64,000 bases of DNA from Rossellomorea aquimaris (lineage in GTDB: Bacteria > Bacillota > Bacilli > Bacillales > Bacillaceae_B). The stretch's first letter is position 1; every line of letters begins with the position of its first letter. Shown piece after piece: positions 46,752 through 56,560 of the stretch. The stretch lies in the NCBI RefSeq assembly GCF_000935355.1, contig NZ_JXZC01000007.1, positions 1 to 64,000 on the forward strand, in the 5' to 3' direction. Position numbers and translations under genes: made by a program. Below the pieces are notes generated by a model, which saw nothing but the letters and a program-made list of their open reading frames with translations, did no database searches and was not told the DNA's origin.

Positions 46752-48047
46752 ATGACTCGTCTTACCGATCATCTGATTGTCATATCTTTCGATTGTTTAT
46801 CTGCTTTGGATTACCCCACTCTAAAAGGTCTTCCTCACTTCCAAGAACTGCTTGCCAAAGGGTCCTTTTGCAAAAATGTTGAGACCATTTATCCTTCTGT
46901 GACATATCCTTGTCACGCCACCATTGTCACCGGTAAGCTTCCCAATCGTCACGGTGTTGTGAATAATACTCTCATTCAGCCCGGCCGGGTTTCCCCGGAT
47001 TGGTACTGGCATCGGCGACATATAAAGAGTACCACTTTGTATGACGAAGCCAAGAAAGCAGGTATGACCACTGCCGCTCTACTTTGGCCTGTGACTGCGA
47101 AAGCGGACATTGATTATAACATGCCCGAGATCTTCGCCAATCGGCCATGGCATAATCAAATCCTTGTTTCCCTTTTCAATGGAAGTCCTCTCTATCAATT
47201 ACACATGAATCGTCTCTTCGGTCACATACGGGAAGGCCTGAATCAACCTGAACTTGATGATTTCGTTCTGGAATCGACGGTTGACACGATCAAAAAGAAG
47301 CCCAACCTATTACTTGTGCATTTTACGGATCTTGATACACAGCGTCATTACCATGGGTTTTCTTCAGGAGAAGCACATGCGGCCATACGCCGCCATGATG
47401 CCCGTTTGGGAAGAATCATGAAAGCATTGAAGGACAACGGCATCTATGAAGAGTCTACGATTGTCGCTCTTGGGGATCATAGTGCGTTGGATGAATCAAA
47501 GGCTATACAATTAAACGTTCTTTTAAAGGAAAATGGGTTGATCACAGTGAATGACCATGGAAAGGTCATCGACTGGAAAGCATATTGCAAAGGATGTGAT
47601 GGCTCTGCCTATGTGTACGTGAAGGATACTGAAACGAAACATGCCGTTCAAACCCTTTTGCAGCAATTGCATATGGATCCATCTAACGGAATTGAAGATA
47701 TTCTCAATGGGGAAGAAGCCGGGAGAAAAGGAGCCGATGAACATTGTTCGTTCATGCTCGAAGCACGACATGGTTTTTACTTTAAAGATACATTAGCAGG
47801 ATCCTTCATTCATGTCATCACCCCGGAGGATGTGGATGAAAAGCGTTATACGTATGGATCTCACGGATATTCTCCTGACAAAGAAGACTACTCCACCATC
47901 TTCATGGCTTCCGGAAAAGGCATCCGGTCAAATGTTGAAATTCCATTTATGCATTTAGTCGATGAAGGCCCAACACTTGCACGCCTTCTGGGCCTTAACC
48001 TGGGTGAGACAGATGGAAAAGTGATCGAAGAATTGCTGGATATATAA
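46752..48047 (+). CDS. Type I phosphodiesterase/nucleotide pyrophosphatase-family hydrolase
   Basis: 431 residues, alkaline-phosphatase superfamily. Metal/nucleophile residues: D14 in VISFDCLS, the Thr nucleophile in YPCHATIVTGKLPNRHGV (~55-72), VHFTDLDTQRHYHG with Asp and His ligands, LGDHSA with the Asp-His pair, and a late GSHGYSPDKEDYS histidine. No signal peptide, so cytoplasmic. Substrate unknown. The ATG follows GGAGGTCATT. Confidence 0.9.
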   Translation: MTRLTDHLIVISFDCLSALDYPTLKGLPHFQELLAKGSFCKNVETIYPSVTYPCHATIVTGKLPNRHGVVNNTLIQPGRVSPDWYWHRRHIKSTTLYDEAKKAGMTTAALLWPVTAKADIDYNMPEIFANRPWHNQILVSLFNGSPLYQLHMNRLFGHIREGLNQPELDDFVLESTVDTIKKKPNLLLVHFTDLDTQRHYHGFSSGEAHAAIRRHDARLGRIMKALKDNGIYEESTIVALGDHSALDESKAIQLNVLLKENGLITVNDHGKVIDWKAYCKGCDGSAYVYVKDTETKHAVQTLLQQLHMDPSNGIEDILNGEEAGRKGADEHCSFMLEARHGFYFKDTLAGSFIHVITPEDVDEKRYTYGSHGYSPDKEDYSTIFMASGKGIRSNVEIPFMHLVDEGPTLARLLGLNLGETDGKVIEELLDI

Positions 48048-48080
48048 AGAAAAGATTTTGTTTCCTTAGGGGGAAGAAAA

Positions 48081-49355
48081 ATGAAGCGTTTTTCAAAAGA
48101 AGAAAGCAGCTGGATCTTTTATGATTGGGCAAATTCAGCGTATTCCATCATCATTTCGACCGCAGTCTTTCCGCTATTTTATAAGGCTGCCGCTACTAAT
48201 GCAGGGGTCAGTGCCGCCAATTCAACCGCTTACTTAGGGTACACCATTGCGATTGCCACCTTTATTCTCGCTATGATCGGTCCGATTCTCGGAACGATTG
48301 CCGATTATGAAGGATACAAGAAGAAATTCTTTACCTTCTTCTTTGCCCTGGGTGTCATATTCACTGCCCTGCTTGCTTTCGTTCCAAGTGATCAGTGGCT
48401 GCTTCTGTTAATTTTTTATACAGTGGCAGCGGTCGGTTCAGCAGGCTCCAATGTTTTCTATGATGCCTTTTTAACTGACGTAACGACAGAAGAACGGATG
48501 AACCGGGTGTCATCCCGTGGATTTGGATTCGGCTACATCGGAAGCACGATTCCTTTTATCATAAGTATCGCCATCATCATATTGTCTCAAAATGGGGTAC
48601 TTCCTTTCTCTGTTACCATTGCGAGTAAAATCGCGTTCATCATTACCGCTTTATGGTGGGGACTATTCGCCATTCCATTACTAAAAAATGTCCACCAGCG
48701 CTACTTTATCGAGCGTGAAAAGAATCCCGTTGCCAATAGCTTTAAGCGTCTAGGTAGAACGATGAAAGAAATCAGGAAATACCGTGCATTATTTTTGTTT
48801 CTTCTTGCTTATTTCTTTTATATCGACGGAGTCGGCACCATCATTACGATGTCCACGGCCTACGGAACGGACCTAGGGATCACATCCACTAATCTCTTGA
48901 TCATTCTGTTTGTTACTCAGGTGGTGGCTGGGCCTTTTGCAATTCTTTACGGAAGGCTGGCAGAGAAATTCACGGGGAAAAAGATGTTGTATGTAGGGAT
49001 ATTCGTTTATATCATCGTCTGCATTTACGCTTACTTCCTGGAGACCACAATGGACTTCTGGATCCTTGCAATGCTCGTTGCTTCTTCCCAAGGTGGCATA
49101 CAGGCACTTAGTCGGGCTTACTTTGCAAAATTAATCCCGAAGAAGAACGCAAATGAATTTTTTGGTTTTTACAATATCTTTGGTAAATTCGCCTCGATCC
49201 TAGGACCTTTGTTAGTGGCAGTGACCGCCCAGGTGACAGGCGAGTCCAATAGCGGTGTTTTCAGTCTCGTTGTCCTCTTCATCATCGGACTTGTCATTCT
49301 TGCCTTCGTCCCTGAGCCAAAAGGAGATGAGATTGAGAAGCCTACTATTGTATAA
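48081..49355 (+). CDS. MFS transporter, UMF1/Atg22-like family
   Basis: 424 residues with 12 predicted helices. It begins with the family signature SSWIFYDWANSAYSIIISTAVFPL, then GYTIAIATFILAMIGPILGTIADY. Relatives are putative vacuolar/bacterial effluxers; the substrate is unknown. Starts 33 bases after the hydrolase gene with AGGGGGAAG, probably one transcript. Confidence 0.9.
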   Translation: MKRFSKEESSWIFYDWANSAYSIIISTAVFPLFYKAAATNAGVSAANSTAYLGYTIAIATFILAMIGPILGTIADYEGYKKKFFTFFFALGVIFTALLAFVPSDQWLLLLIFYTVAAVGSAGSNVFYDAFLTDVTTEERMNRVSSRGFGFGYIGSTIPFIISIAIIILSQNGVLPFSVTIASKIAFIITALWWGLFAIPLLKNVHQRYFIEREKNPVANSFKRLGRTMKEIRKYRALFLFLLAYFFYIDGVGTIITMSTAYGTDLGITSTNLLIILFVTQVVAGPFAILYGRLAEKFTGKKMLYVGIFVYIIVCIYAYFLETTMDFWILAMLVASSQGGIQALSRAYFAKLIPKKNANEFFGFYNIFGKFASILGPLLVAVTAQVTGESNSGVFSLVVLFIIGLVILAFVPEPKGDEIEKPTIV

Positions 49356-49358
49356 AAA

Positions 49359-49397
49359 GAGAGCCTGAACGCATATGTTCAGGCTCTTCCCTTTTTT
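49359..49397. terminator. Bidirectional terminator MFS/azoR
   Basis: AAGAGAGCCTGAAC / GTTCAGGCTCTT with a six-base loop and a T run. Confidence 0.88.
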
Positions 49398-50032
49398 TAA
49401 AATGTATGAGCGGCATCCTTCGCCCTTGAAATGGCATTCTCTTTGACCTCTTGTGCTTTATCAGGCATCGCCGCATGCCCCTCCACAAATACGCCCTCAA
49501 AGGAAGGTACACCGAAAAATTGCATGATGATGTCCAGATAACGATGACCCATTTCCATGCTGGCTGCAGGTCCTACTGAGTAAACCCCTCCTCTTGCCTG
49601 GATATGAATCGCTTTCTTGTCTGTCAATAATCCTACAGGTCCCTGGTCTGTATACTTAAACGATTTACCGGCAACTGCCACAGAGTCGATATACGCTTTC
49701 ATCACTGGTGGAAAGGAAAAGTTCCATAATGGGGTAACGAACACATATTTATCAGCAGAAATAAACTGTTCTGATAACTCATTGAGGCGATTCACTTTCA
49801 ACTTTTCTTCTGATGAGAGCTCCTCAAACCCTTTTCCCGTTTGCAGTTTCCCCCATCCACTAAACACATCAGCGTCTATATGGGGAATATGTTCACGATA
49901 CAGATCGATGTGAACGATTTGATCGTCAGGATTCACCTCTTTATATGTATCCATAAATGCTTTTGCTACCGCCATGCTGTATGATTGTGTATCATCATGG
50001 GGATGTGCCGTAATATACAATACTTGTGCCAT
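49397..50032 (-). CDS. azoR: FMN-dependent NADH-azoreductase
   Basis: 211 residues, flavodoxin fold. [21 protein letters not shown] at the N-terminus forms the FMN phosphate loop, [19 protein letters not shown] (~96-114) the flavin ring contact, and IQARGGVYS the late loop. NADH-dependent quinone/azo reduction, usually a thiol or quinone stress protein. Monocistronic. Confidence 0.93.
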   Translation of the reverse strand: MAQVLYITAHPHDDTQSYSMAVAKAFMDTYKEVNPDDQIVHIDLYREHIPHIDADVFSGWGKLQTGKGFEELSSEEKLKVNRLNELSEQFISADKYVFVTPLWNFSFPPVMKAYIDSVAVAGKSFKYTDQGPVGLLTDKKAIHIQARGGVYSVGPAASMEMGHRYLDIIMQFFGVPSFEGVFVEGHAAMPDKAQEVKENAISRAKDAAHTF

Positions 50033-50112
50033 TCTTCATCCATCCTTTACTCATAATATTCGCCGTATTATTTTGTGAAGAAAAGATGGAATTATCCAAG
50101 TTTCGCTGATAT

Positions 50113-50150
50113 AAACAAAAAAAGAATGCTGTCTGATGGACAACATCCAA
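50113..50150 (-). terminator. Terminator of the 47-residue gene
   Basis: On the minus strand ATGTTGTC / GACAGCAT (one G-U pair) followed by seven T. Confidence 0.65.
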
Positions 50151-50173
50151 TTCTTGATCGGGTTAAGTGATTA

Positions 50174-50317
50174 CTACTCTTCTTCCCGGACCGCTTCAAA
50201 GGGGTTTCCCCCGATATTTTTTCTCATTTCGTCTGTTAGTTCAAATGGAGTGTTCTCTTGTGTTTCTCCTGCTGCGAAATGGTGACTGCCATCAAAGTGA
50301 AATGGTTTACCTTCCAA
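50174..50317 (-). CDS. 47-residue hypothetical protein
   Basis: Starts at a TTG (50,317) with GGAGGTG six bases upstream and reads MEGKPFHFDGSHHFAAGETQ, then ENTPFELTDEMRKNIGGNPFEAVREEE. Acidic, soluble, with a terminator behind it, so likely real. Not recognised. Confidence 0.62.
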   Translation of the reverse strand: MEGKPFHFDGSHHFAAGETQENTPFELTDEMRKNIGGNPFEAVREEE

Positions 50318-50427
50318 TGTCGGCACCTCCGTTTTTACTGTAGTATTACCTTTATGTACAGGTCTATTCAGTTCGTCCCAAGTTGTCTGCAGACAGACCT
50401 TTTACCCAGTAGTATCTACTTATTATA

Positions 50428-50976
50428 CTATTTATTTTTCCAGAATATATCCTTTTTCCCAATTTTATATTGATATTTTTTATTTTCCAATATAACTACC
50501 TGCTCATGGGAAGCTTTGGCCGCTTGTTTCGTTTCCCTAACGAGGTGATAAATAAGTTCGTGACATTGCTGTGCCCCCTTCACAAGTAGGGGAACACCGA
50601 TCCAATCGATTCCAAGCTCCCTGGAAAGGAATCCCCCGGCGGTCATGAGGGGAGGAACAGTCGGCGAGGTGTTGGAAATGATGACTTTCTCCTTTTCTCC
50701 GTATCTTCTAAGGAGGATGGTACTCAAATCAGTCAGTGCCGGTACGACATACTTTGATGATCTCCTTCCTATTGTATATACGGGGTTATTCTCTTCGTCC
50801 ATCCCGCGAAAAAGGATTTGTCCTGCCTCTTTTTTCGTCAGCTGGTTGAAGTAAGGTATATCGAGGATGACGTTCTTAGTTAATGGGCTTTTTGAAGGCT
50901 TTAAAATGTGCAGGTGATATGCTGCTGCAAGAGAGGTTGTATGAGTCCCGCCAAAATCATTGTAAATGTATATCAT
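50428..50976 (-). CDS. DUF3189 family protein
   Basis: 182 residues beginning MIYIYNDFGGTHTTSLAAAYHL, the DUF3189 N-terminus, with ILFRGMDEENNPVYTIGRRSS and VIISNTSPTVPPLMTAGGFLSRELG. A Rossmann-like P-loop-less fold is likely. Found mainly in endospore-forming Firmicutes; function unknown. Confidence 0.87.
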   Translation of the reverse strand: MIYIYNDFGGTHTTSLAAAYHLHILKPSKSPLTKNVILDIPYFNQLTKKEAGQILFRGMDEENNPVYTIGRRSSKYVVPALTDLSTILLRRYGEKEKVIISNTSPTVPPLMTAGGFLSRELGIDWIGVPLLVKGAQQCHELIYHLVRETKQAAKASHEQVVILENKKYQYKIGKKDIFWKNK

Positions 50977-51103
50977 TGAACCACCCTATCGGAGATACCT
51001 TTTCCTTCAGTATGGGCAGAAAGAAAGAGGACTATCCACATTGCCATTTGCAGGTAGTTTTTATATTCCCCTGTGTCTACCGGATGATTATCCCGTTAAT
51101 AAA

Positions 51104-51139
51104 AAAAACAGAGCCATCTACATCTGATGGCTCTGTTTT
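51104..51139. terminator. Terminator overlapping the DMT transporter stop
   Basis: AACAGAGCCATC / GATGGCTCTGTT with a seven-base loop; on the minus strand followed by eight T. The last codons of the transporter form one arm. Confidence 0.85.
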
Positions 51140-52056
51140 TCTTTTAGGAATCTTTTTTGTTTTCTTCTGATGACGATTTCTTCAAGGGTACCGGATCCAC
51201 AGACGACTCCAAGCACGATGAACACCAATCCGATCAGGTGGTAAAACGTCACGGTTTCATTAAGGAAAATGGCCGCTCCAACCAGGGAGAAAAAGGTGTT
51301 GAGGTTCAGGAAGATCGATGTTTCGGCGGCTCCAATTTTTCCAATCGTATGGTTGTAAATCATGTGCCCTACTGCCGTTGCTAAAATGGCAGAAGCAAAG
51401 AATAAAAACCATATGGATCCTGTGGCACTTCCCACTTCTTTTAATGCCCCCGGTTCTGTAACCAGACTAATGGCAAACAAGACAATGGAGCCGAACACCA
51501 TCATATACCCCGTAAGTAATCGGGGGTCCAACGTTTTGGCTGCCCTGCTGATGATGATAAAACTTAAGGCCTGTGAAAAGATGGAGATAAAGATAAACAG
51601 GTCCCCGGTCTTAAGGCCGCCTAATCCCTCTCCCCCCGACAACACTATGATCGTCACCCCGACACTCCCGGATAGAAATCCGAGGATTTTAATCACCGTA
51701 GGTCGGTTTCGAAGGATGATCGTCGCCATTAAAGCCGTCAACAACGGTCCCGTTCCCAGGATCAGTCCCCCATTAGTCGACGATGTTCCGGTCAACCCAA
51801 CTGATAAAAAATAATGATGACTGACGACATTCAACAATCCACCCGAGATAATGAACAAGAACTCTTTGGCCGTTGGTTTTCTAATTTTCCCCATGATACC
51901 AAGAATGATAAATACGGTAATCCCTGCCGTTAAGATGCGAAGGGATGTAATCGTTACAGGCGTAAATTCGCTCACCAATACCTTTAATGCAGGCACATTA
52001 AAGCCCCAAATCAACATGATGAACACAAGTATCAAATACGTTTGCCACTTTTTCAC
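51118..52056 (-). CDS. DMT-superfamily EamA-type exporter
   Basis: 312 residues, ten hydrophobic helices in two EamA repeats (~6-140 and ~150-290), e.g. IMLIWGFNVPALKVLV and SIFLNLNTFFSLVGAAIFLNETV. Likely a metabolite or amino-acid exporter; substrate unknown. The C-terminal tail is basic (RRKQKRFLKEK). Confidence 0.88.
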   Translation of the reverse strand: MKKWQTYLILVFIMLIWGFNVPALKVLVSEFTPVTITSLRILTAGITVFIILGIMGKIRKPTAKEFLFIISGGLLNVVSHHYFLSVGLTGTSSTNGGLILGTGPLLTALMATIILRNRPTVIKILGFLSGSVGVTIIVLSGGEGLGGLKTGDLFIFISIFSQALSFIIISRAAKTLDPRLLTGYMMVFGSIVLFAISLVTEPGALKEVGSATGSIWFLFFASAILATAVGHMIYNHTIGKIGAAETSIFLNLNTFFSLVGAAIFLNETVTFYHLIGLVFIVLGVVCGSGTLEEIVIRRKQKRFLKEKQSHQM

Positions 52057-52217
52057 TTCTCCCTGAGGCCTTCTTTCTTTATTTAGTATTCCCCCATCAT
52101 AGCACCGGGTGACGTTCTCTGCCAGAAAATCATTTCGATTCGTGAAACAATTTTAGCACACGACATTCTTCCTTAACCCGGACTATGCTATAGTAAAGGT
52201 CGAAAGGGGTTTTAAAA

Positions 52218-52556
52218 ATGACAAATCAACAACTACCGCCAAAAACGTGTACGATCGACCGTCTGGTTACTAAAGCTGAGGACGTTGAGAAAGTGATTAA
52301 GGGTGAGAAAACGGCAACCCGCAGAAACGGACGATACGCTGATATTGGAGAAATCATGGAGCTTCAAGGAAAGAAATACATAGTAGAAAGCGTCTACTCC
52401 CAATCACTTGGTGAGCTGACAGATGATCAAGCCAAGCAGGAAGGCTTTAATACGGTGGAGGAGTATAAAGAAACGATCCTCTCTTATCACCCCGGCATGC
52501 CATGGCACCCCAGCATGAAAGTATGGGTGCATGAATTCACATTAGTGAACGAATAG
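52218..52556 (+). CDS. ASCH-domain protein
   Basis: 112 residues: CTIDRLVTKAEDVEKVIKGEKTATRRNGRYADIGEI forms the ASCH beta-barrel opening with the conserved K and TRR residues, and VYSQSLGELTDDQAKQEGF the following helix. Proposed RNA-binding, and some relatives hydrolyse N4-acetylcytidine. The ATG follows AAAGGGG. Confidence 0.85.
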   Translation: MTNQQLPPKTCTIDRLVTKAEDVEKVIKGEKTATRRNGRYADIGEIMELQGKKYIVESVYSQSLGELTDDQAKQEGFNTVEEYKETILSYHPGMPWHPSMKVWVHEFTLVNE

Positions 52557-52566
52557 AGTACGACGG

Positions 52567-53013
52567 ATGGAGTATTTATTTTACAGAACGCTCATCTACC
52601 TTCATGTGATCAGCGTCGTGGCTTCCATCGGCCCATTCTTCATCCTATTGCCGATGATGAAAAAATTACGGACCGCTTCTGAGTCCGTCCTTCCTTCGTA
52701 CTTGGACACGTTCCGCTTCACTGTCCGACTTTCCAAGCATGCGGGACACGTGCTTGTCGGGACAGGAATCCTCCTGGTTCTGCTAGGACCTTGGACGTGG
52801 ACTACACCGTGGATCATCATGACCCTGGTCATCATGTTCTGCTCCCTGTTCTTTCTCGCAAGAGCGTTCTCACCGACACTACGGAAGTTTGCAGAGAAGG
52901 ACGCCGACCGGGAATGGCTGGTGGGTAAATTAAACAGAACAGTATGGACTTATCTCATTCTTTTGCTCGCGATGCTGTGGTTTATGGTCGTGAAGCCGAA
53001 TTTGTGGGTGTAA
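52567..53013 (+). CDS. Four-helix membrane protein (DUF2269-like)
   Basis: 148 residues, helices at about 8-28, 57-77, 79-99 and 126-143. Conserved-looking histidines H14 and H58 and an arginine-rich loop, similar in layout to DUF2269 proteins. 10 bases after the ASCH gene, so likely co-transcribed. Function unknown. Confidence 0.65.
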   Translation: MEYLFYRTLIYLHVISVVASIGPFFILLPMMKKLRTASESVLPSYLDTFRFTVRLSKHAGHVLVGTGILLVLLGPWTWTTPWIIMTLVIMFCSLFFLARAFSPTLRKFAEKDADREWLVGKLNRTVWTYLILLLAMLWFMVVKPNLWV

Positions 53014-53027
53014 TGGAGCTGACTCAA

Positions 53028-53080
53028 AGCGTGTACCAGGTACAATGGATGTCATTTGTACCTGGTACACGCTATTTTTG
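53028..53080 (+). terminator. Long perfect hairpin after the membrane protein gene
   Basis: 18-bp perfect stem AGCGTGTACCAGGTACAA (53,028-53,045) and its complement (53,056-53,073), 10-base loop, then ATTTTTGG. Confidence 0.7.
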
Positions 53081-53144
53081 GAAATGGAATTACATTAAAG
53101 ATTGAAGCCTCGAGGACCACACTCCCGTGAAGACCCCCTCACCA

Positions 53145-53537
53145 TTAATCTCTCCGTACTGCTACAGTCCTTATCTTAAAAATAAAATAATAATACTTAT
53201 ACACAATGATCAAACTCAGGATCACCTTAACAATCAGACTATCCGATAAAATCAGCGGTATGAGAATCATGATGTCTGAAAAAATAAGCAGCGTAATCTT
53301 CTGCCGCAGTGTCATTGATCGATGACGAATAAAGCCTTCTAAATGCTTCTTATACACACTGGTGCCTTTAAACCAGACTTCAAATCGTTCGGATCCCCTC
53401 ACAAAGAAAAAGGATGCCAACAATAGTAATGGAGTTGTCGGGATTAGCGGCAGCACGATGCCTACAACCCCGATCCCCATAAATAAAAAACCTGCTAATA
53501 TATAAATCATTTTCTTAATCTTCTTTATTACGGCCAC
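53145..53537 (-). CDS. DUF454 (YbaN family) inner-membrane protein
   Basis: 130 residues, four helices. GFLFMGIGVVGIVLPLIPTTPLLLLASFFF then RGSERFEVWF is the YbaN/DUF454 signature. Function unknown. The start codon follows AAGGGAGTGGCC. Confidence 0.88.
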   Translation of the reverse strand: MAVIKKIKKMIYILAGFLFMGIGVVGIVLPLIPTTPLLLLASFFFVRGSERFEVWFKGTSVYKKHLEGFIRHRSMTLRQKITLLIFSDIMILIPLILSDSLIVKVILSLIIVYKYYYFIFKIRTVAVRRD

Positions 53538-53652
53538 TCCCTTTTACCCGTTCGTTCCCTCTCTATTCTATTGATGATGATTGAAGCTTTCAAGAAACAA
53601 AAAGAACCTGACCTTGATGCAGCACACTCTCACCAAAATCAGATCCTCTCTT

Positions 53653-54066
53653 CTATTCATTCCCCCTATTCTCTTTTCCCTTCGACTCCAAAACCTTCAT
53701 AAAATAAGCCGTCGGAAGCAGCAATCCGATAGCTGCTTCAAGCAGTGCAAAGAATCGGATATGGCCTGTCGGGATATAGTCTCCGTACCCGACTGAAAGG
53801 ATCGTCACCCCGCTATAATAGAGATAATTGAGAAATGTATGCTCCACCGGCTTGCCACTGGGTGAACTGACACGCAGCATGGGATTATCAATTGACAGGG
53901 CATAATAGAGGACAGCAAATGCAATCATGATGCCGAGAAGTACGAAAAACAGCTTATAAAATAGCGTTGTACTAAAATAACTGTATTTGAAATGCTTATC
54001 CTTAAAGAAATAGATTAAGTTTACCAGTATGAATATGATGGCTCCGATTGTGACGATACTTGCCAA
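53653..54066 (-). CDS. Small potassium channel subunit (second copy)
   Basis: 137 residues from a TTG at 54,066; GAGGAGG lies about 12 bases upstream, a loose fit. Helices near 5-22 and 38-58, pore with SVGYGD at 91-96, last helix 105-130. Same plan as the 4453-4857 gene but with little sequence in common outside the pore, so an old duplication or separate acquisition. Confidence 0.86.
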   Translation of the reverse strand: MASIVTIGAIIFILVNLIYFFKDKHFKYSYFSTTLFYKLFFVLLGIMIAFAVLYYALSIDNPMLRVSSPSGKPVEHTFLNYLYYSGVTILSVGYGDYIPTGHIRFFALLEAAIGLLLPTAYFMKVLESKGKENRGNE

Positions 54067-54220
54067 AACGTTGTGAATCCTCCTCTTTTATGAACTATTT
54101 TTCATATACCACGTGTTGTATGTTTAAAACTCATCTATAGTAGATTCTCGTCTCCCCTTGTACAAACCCATCAACTCTTTTATTCTAGTAATAATAGAAT
54201 TTTCCGAAAAGAAGGAACCC

Positions 54221-55807
54221 ATGATGAAAAAGTTCTCACTTCAATCTAAGATTATCGTTATTGTATTGGCACTTCTTTCGATTTTGATTTTATCCCTGTC
54301 GATTATTTTCTTTAGAATGTTATCAGACACGCTGACGGATTTGAAAGGAAAGCAAGCCTTGGCGGTGGCACAGTCTGTATCCAAGATGCCTGCTGTCATC
54401 GAAGCCTTTAAGACGAATCAGCCGGAAGAGATCATCCAGCCTCTGGTAGAAGATATTCGAAAAGAAACAGGGGCCACCTTTATTGTTGTAGGCAATAGAG
54501 ACTCTGTCCGATACTCTCACCCCATGCCTGAACGGCTCGGGAAAAAGATGGTAGGTGGAGACAATGAAAGAGCCTTAATAAGGGGTGAATCTTATGTTTC
54601 TCATGCACGGGGATCATTAGGACCATCTGTGAGAGGAAAAGTTCCTATAAGAAACGATCAAAAAGAAATCATCGGGGTAGTGTCAGTCGGATTTCTTGAA
54701 GACAGTATCCATGACATCGTCATTCCCTATCGTACTAAGGTACTGATACTTGTTGGCGTCATTCTGTTATTCGGAATCATCGGCTCCTTTTTTATAGGGA
54801 AAGGAATCAAAAAAGCTATTTTTGGTTTGGAGCCTGCTGAAATCGCCATGCAGTTCAAGGAAAAGCGGGCGATCATCGAATCGGTCAGGGAAGGAATCAT
54901 CGCAATCGATCAACATGGATCAATTACGGAAATAAATGCTAAAGCCCACAGTATCCTGGCTCTTGATCATCAATCCTCCAATAGGGGGAGACATATTCTG
55001 GAAGTCATTCCCGATACGAAAATGATGGATGTTCTAAAAACGCGGGAAAGCCAGCTGGATGATGAGATTTTGTTGAATCATCATGATCTCATCGTCAACA
55101 GGCTCCCTATTCTTGAAGAGGACGAAATCGTCGGAGTGGTAGCCAGCTTCAGGAGAAAAGATGAAATCGATCAGCTCACTAAGGAACTTTCCCAGGTGCA
55201 GGAATATGCAGGCATATTGCGCTCACAGACACATGAATACAGGAACAAACTGAATACGATTGCAGGTCTCATTCAACTTCACCATCACGAAGAGGCATTA
55301 GCCCTCATACAGGAGGAATCCTCTGGATATGAAGACTTAATTCAATTTCTATTGAAAGCGGTTCCTGATCCTGTCCTGGCAGGTCTGATCATTGGGAAAT
55401 ATAATCGCTCTCAAGAGTTGAAGGTCTCTTTCTCGATTCATCCTGATAGTTCAATTACAACGCCACTTATAGATGTGCAGCAAGAAAAATTGATTACCAT
55501 CATAGGGAATATCCTTGATAATGCCTTTGAAGAAGTCTTATTCCAGCCATTGCATAACAGGCGGGTTCAATTGTTTATGACTGATTTAGGTGATGATTTT
55601 ATTTTTGAAATTGAAGACAGCGGTGCGGGAATCCAGGATATAGACTCTGTATTTGAAAGGGGCTATTCTACAAAAGCCGGCAAAGACAGGGGCATCGGAC
55701 TTCACCTGGTGCAAAGAAGTGTGGAGCATCTGAACGGGTACATGACAGTGGAAGATAGTGAACTTGGGGGAGCTTTGTTTACCGTCAGTATTCCAAAGCA
55801 ACATTAG
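54221..55807 (+). CDS. CitA/DctS-type sensor histidine kinase
   Basis: About 528 residues from the ATG at 54,221 (GAAGGA upstream; a second ATG follows at once). Helix 1 (~12-35), extracellular PDC/Cache sensor (~36-170) with the carboxylate-binding type segment YVSHARGSLGPSVRGKVPI, helix 2 (~175-200), a PAS domain, the phospho-acceptor segment RSQTHEYRNKLNTIAGLIQL and HATPase N and G boxes (DNAFEE, DSGAGI, GIGLHLV). Senses di- or tricarboxylates in relatives such as CitS. Confidence 0.92.
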   Translation: MMKKFSLQSKIIVIVLALLSILILSLSIIFFRMLSDTLTDLKGKQALAVAQSVSKMPAVIEAFKTNQPEEIIQPLVEDIRKETGATFIVVGNRDSVRYSHPMPERLGKKMVGGDNERALIRGESYVSHARGSLGPSVRGKVPIRNDQKEIIGVVSVGFLEDSIHDIVIPYRTKVLILVGVILLFGIIGSFFIGKGIKKAIFGLEPAEIAMQFKEKRAIIESVREGIIAIDQHGSITEINAKAHSILALDHQSSNRGRHILEVIPDTKMMDVLKTRESQLDDEILLNHHDLIVNRLPILEEDEIVGVVASFRRKDEIDQLTKELSQVQEYAGILRSQTHEYRNKLNTIAGLIQLHHHEEALALIQEESSGYEDLIQFLLKAVPDPVLAGLIIGKYNRSQELKVSFSIHPDSSITTPLIDVQQEKLITIIGNILDNAFEEVLFQPLHNRRVQLFMTDLGDDFIFEIEDSGAGIQDIDSVFERGYSTKAGKDRGIGLHLVQRSVEHLNGYMTVEDSELGGALFTVSIPKQH

Positions 55808-55819
55808 GGGGAGAAAGTA

Positions 55820-56515
55820 TTGCGTAAGTGGAACGTACTCATTATAGAAGATGATATTCAAACAGCTGAAATCAACGGTCAGTATATCGCCCAAATGGAC
55901 AGATTTCAGGTTGGCGGAATCGCCACTACCATCGAAGAAGCAAAAAAGGTTTTACCCGTCATTAAACCTGACTTAATCTTACTTGACGTCTACTTTCCTG
56001 ATGGAACCGGGAGTGACTTTTTATGGGAGATCAGAAAGCATTATCGCAGCACGGACGTCATCCTGGTCACAGCAGCAAAGGAAACGGAACATATCTCCAA
56101 TGCCATCCGTGGCGGGGCATTCGATTATATTCTGAAACCCATTATCTTTAACCGATTTCAGGATACTCTACTAAAATATCAACAGTATAAAGAAAGAATG
56201 AATGATTCTCAAGTCGAAAGCCAACATGAAGTGGATACCCTATTTAATAGAAAGAAAAGCACGAGTACTATTCAAACCGTCCAACAACCGCCGAAAGGGA
56301 TCGATACGCTTACATTGGATTCCATACTCAAAAGGATAGCAAACACCGATCATGGTCAAGGTTTTACGGCTGAGGAAATGGCAGGGGAAGTCGGCGTGAC
56401 CCGTACAACGGCCAGACGCTATCTGGAGTATCTTGTTTCACAAAAGAAGATTAAAGTGGAGCTTACATATGGAGGTGTCGGGAGACCCCAGAGAAAATAT
56501 TTCTTTCAAAAATAA
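55820..56515 (+). CDS. CitB/CitT-type response regulator
   Basis: 231 residues from a TTG at 55,820, with GGGGGAG six bases upstream. Receiver domain with acidic pair E10-D11-D12, phospho-acceptor D56 (LLDVYFPDG), Thr/Ser switch and Lys in YILKP. C-terminal winged HTH (GFTAEEMAGEVGVTRTTARRYLEYL, ~190-215). Starts 12 bases after the kinase stop. Likely activates the facing tctCBA genes. Confidence 0.92.
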   Translation: MRKWNVLIIEDDIQTAEINGQYIAQMDRFQVGGIATTIEEAKKVLPVIKPDLILLDVYFPDGTGSDFLWEIRKHYRSTDVILVTAAKETEHISNAIRGGAFDYILKPIIFNRFQDTLLKYQQYKERMNDSQVESQHEVDTLFNRKKSTSTIQTVQQPPKGIDTLTLDSILKRIANTDHGQGFTAEEMAGEVGVTRTTARRYLEYLVSQKKIKVELTYGGVGRPQRKYFFQK

Positions 56516-56556
56516 TAGAAAAGCAGTGAGGTTCTGAGGCCTTCACTGCTTTTCTA
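56516..56556. terminator. Bidirectional terminator between regulator and tctA
   Basis: TAGAAAAGCAGTGA / TCACTGCTTTTCTA with inner pairs, between convergent genes. Confidence 0.85.
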
Positions 56557-56560
56557 TTGA

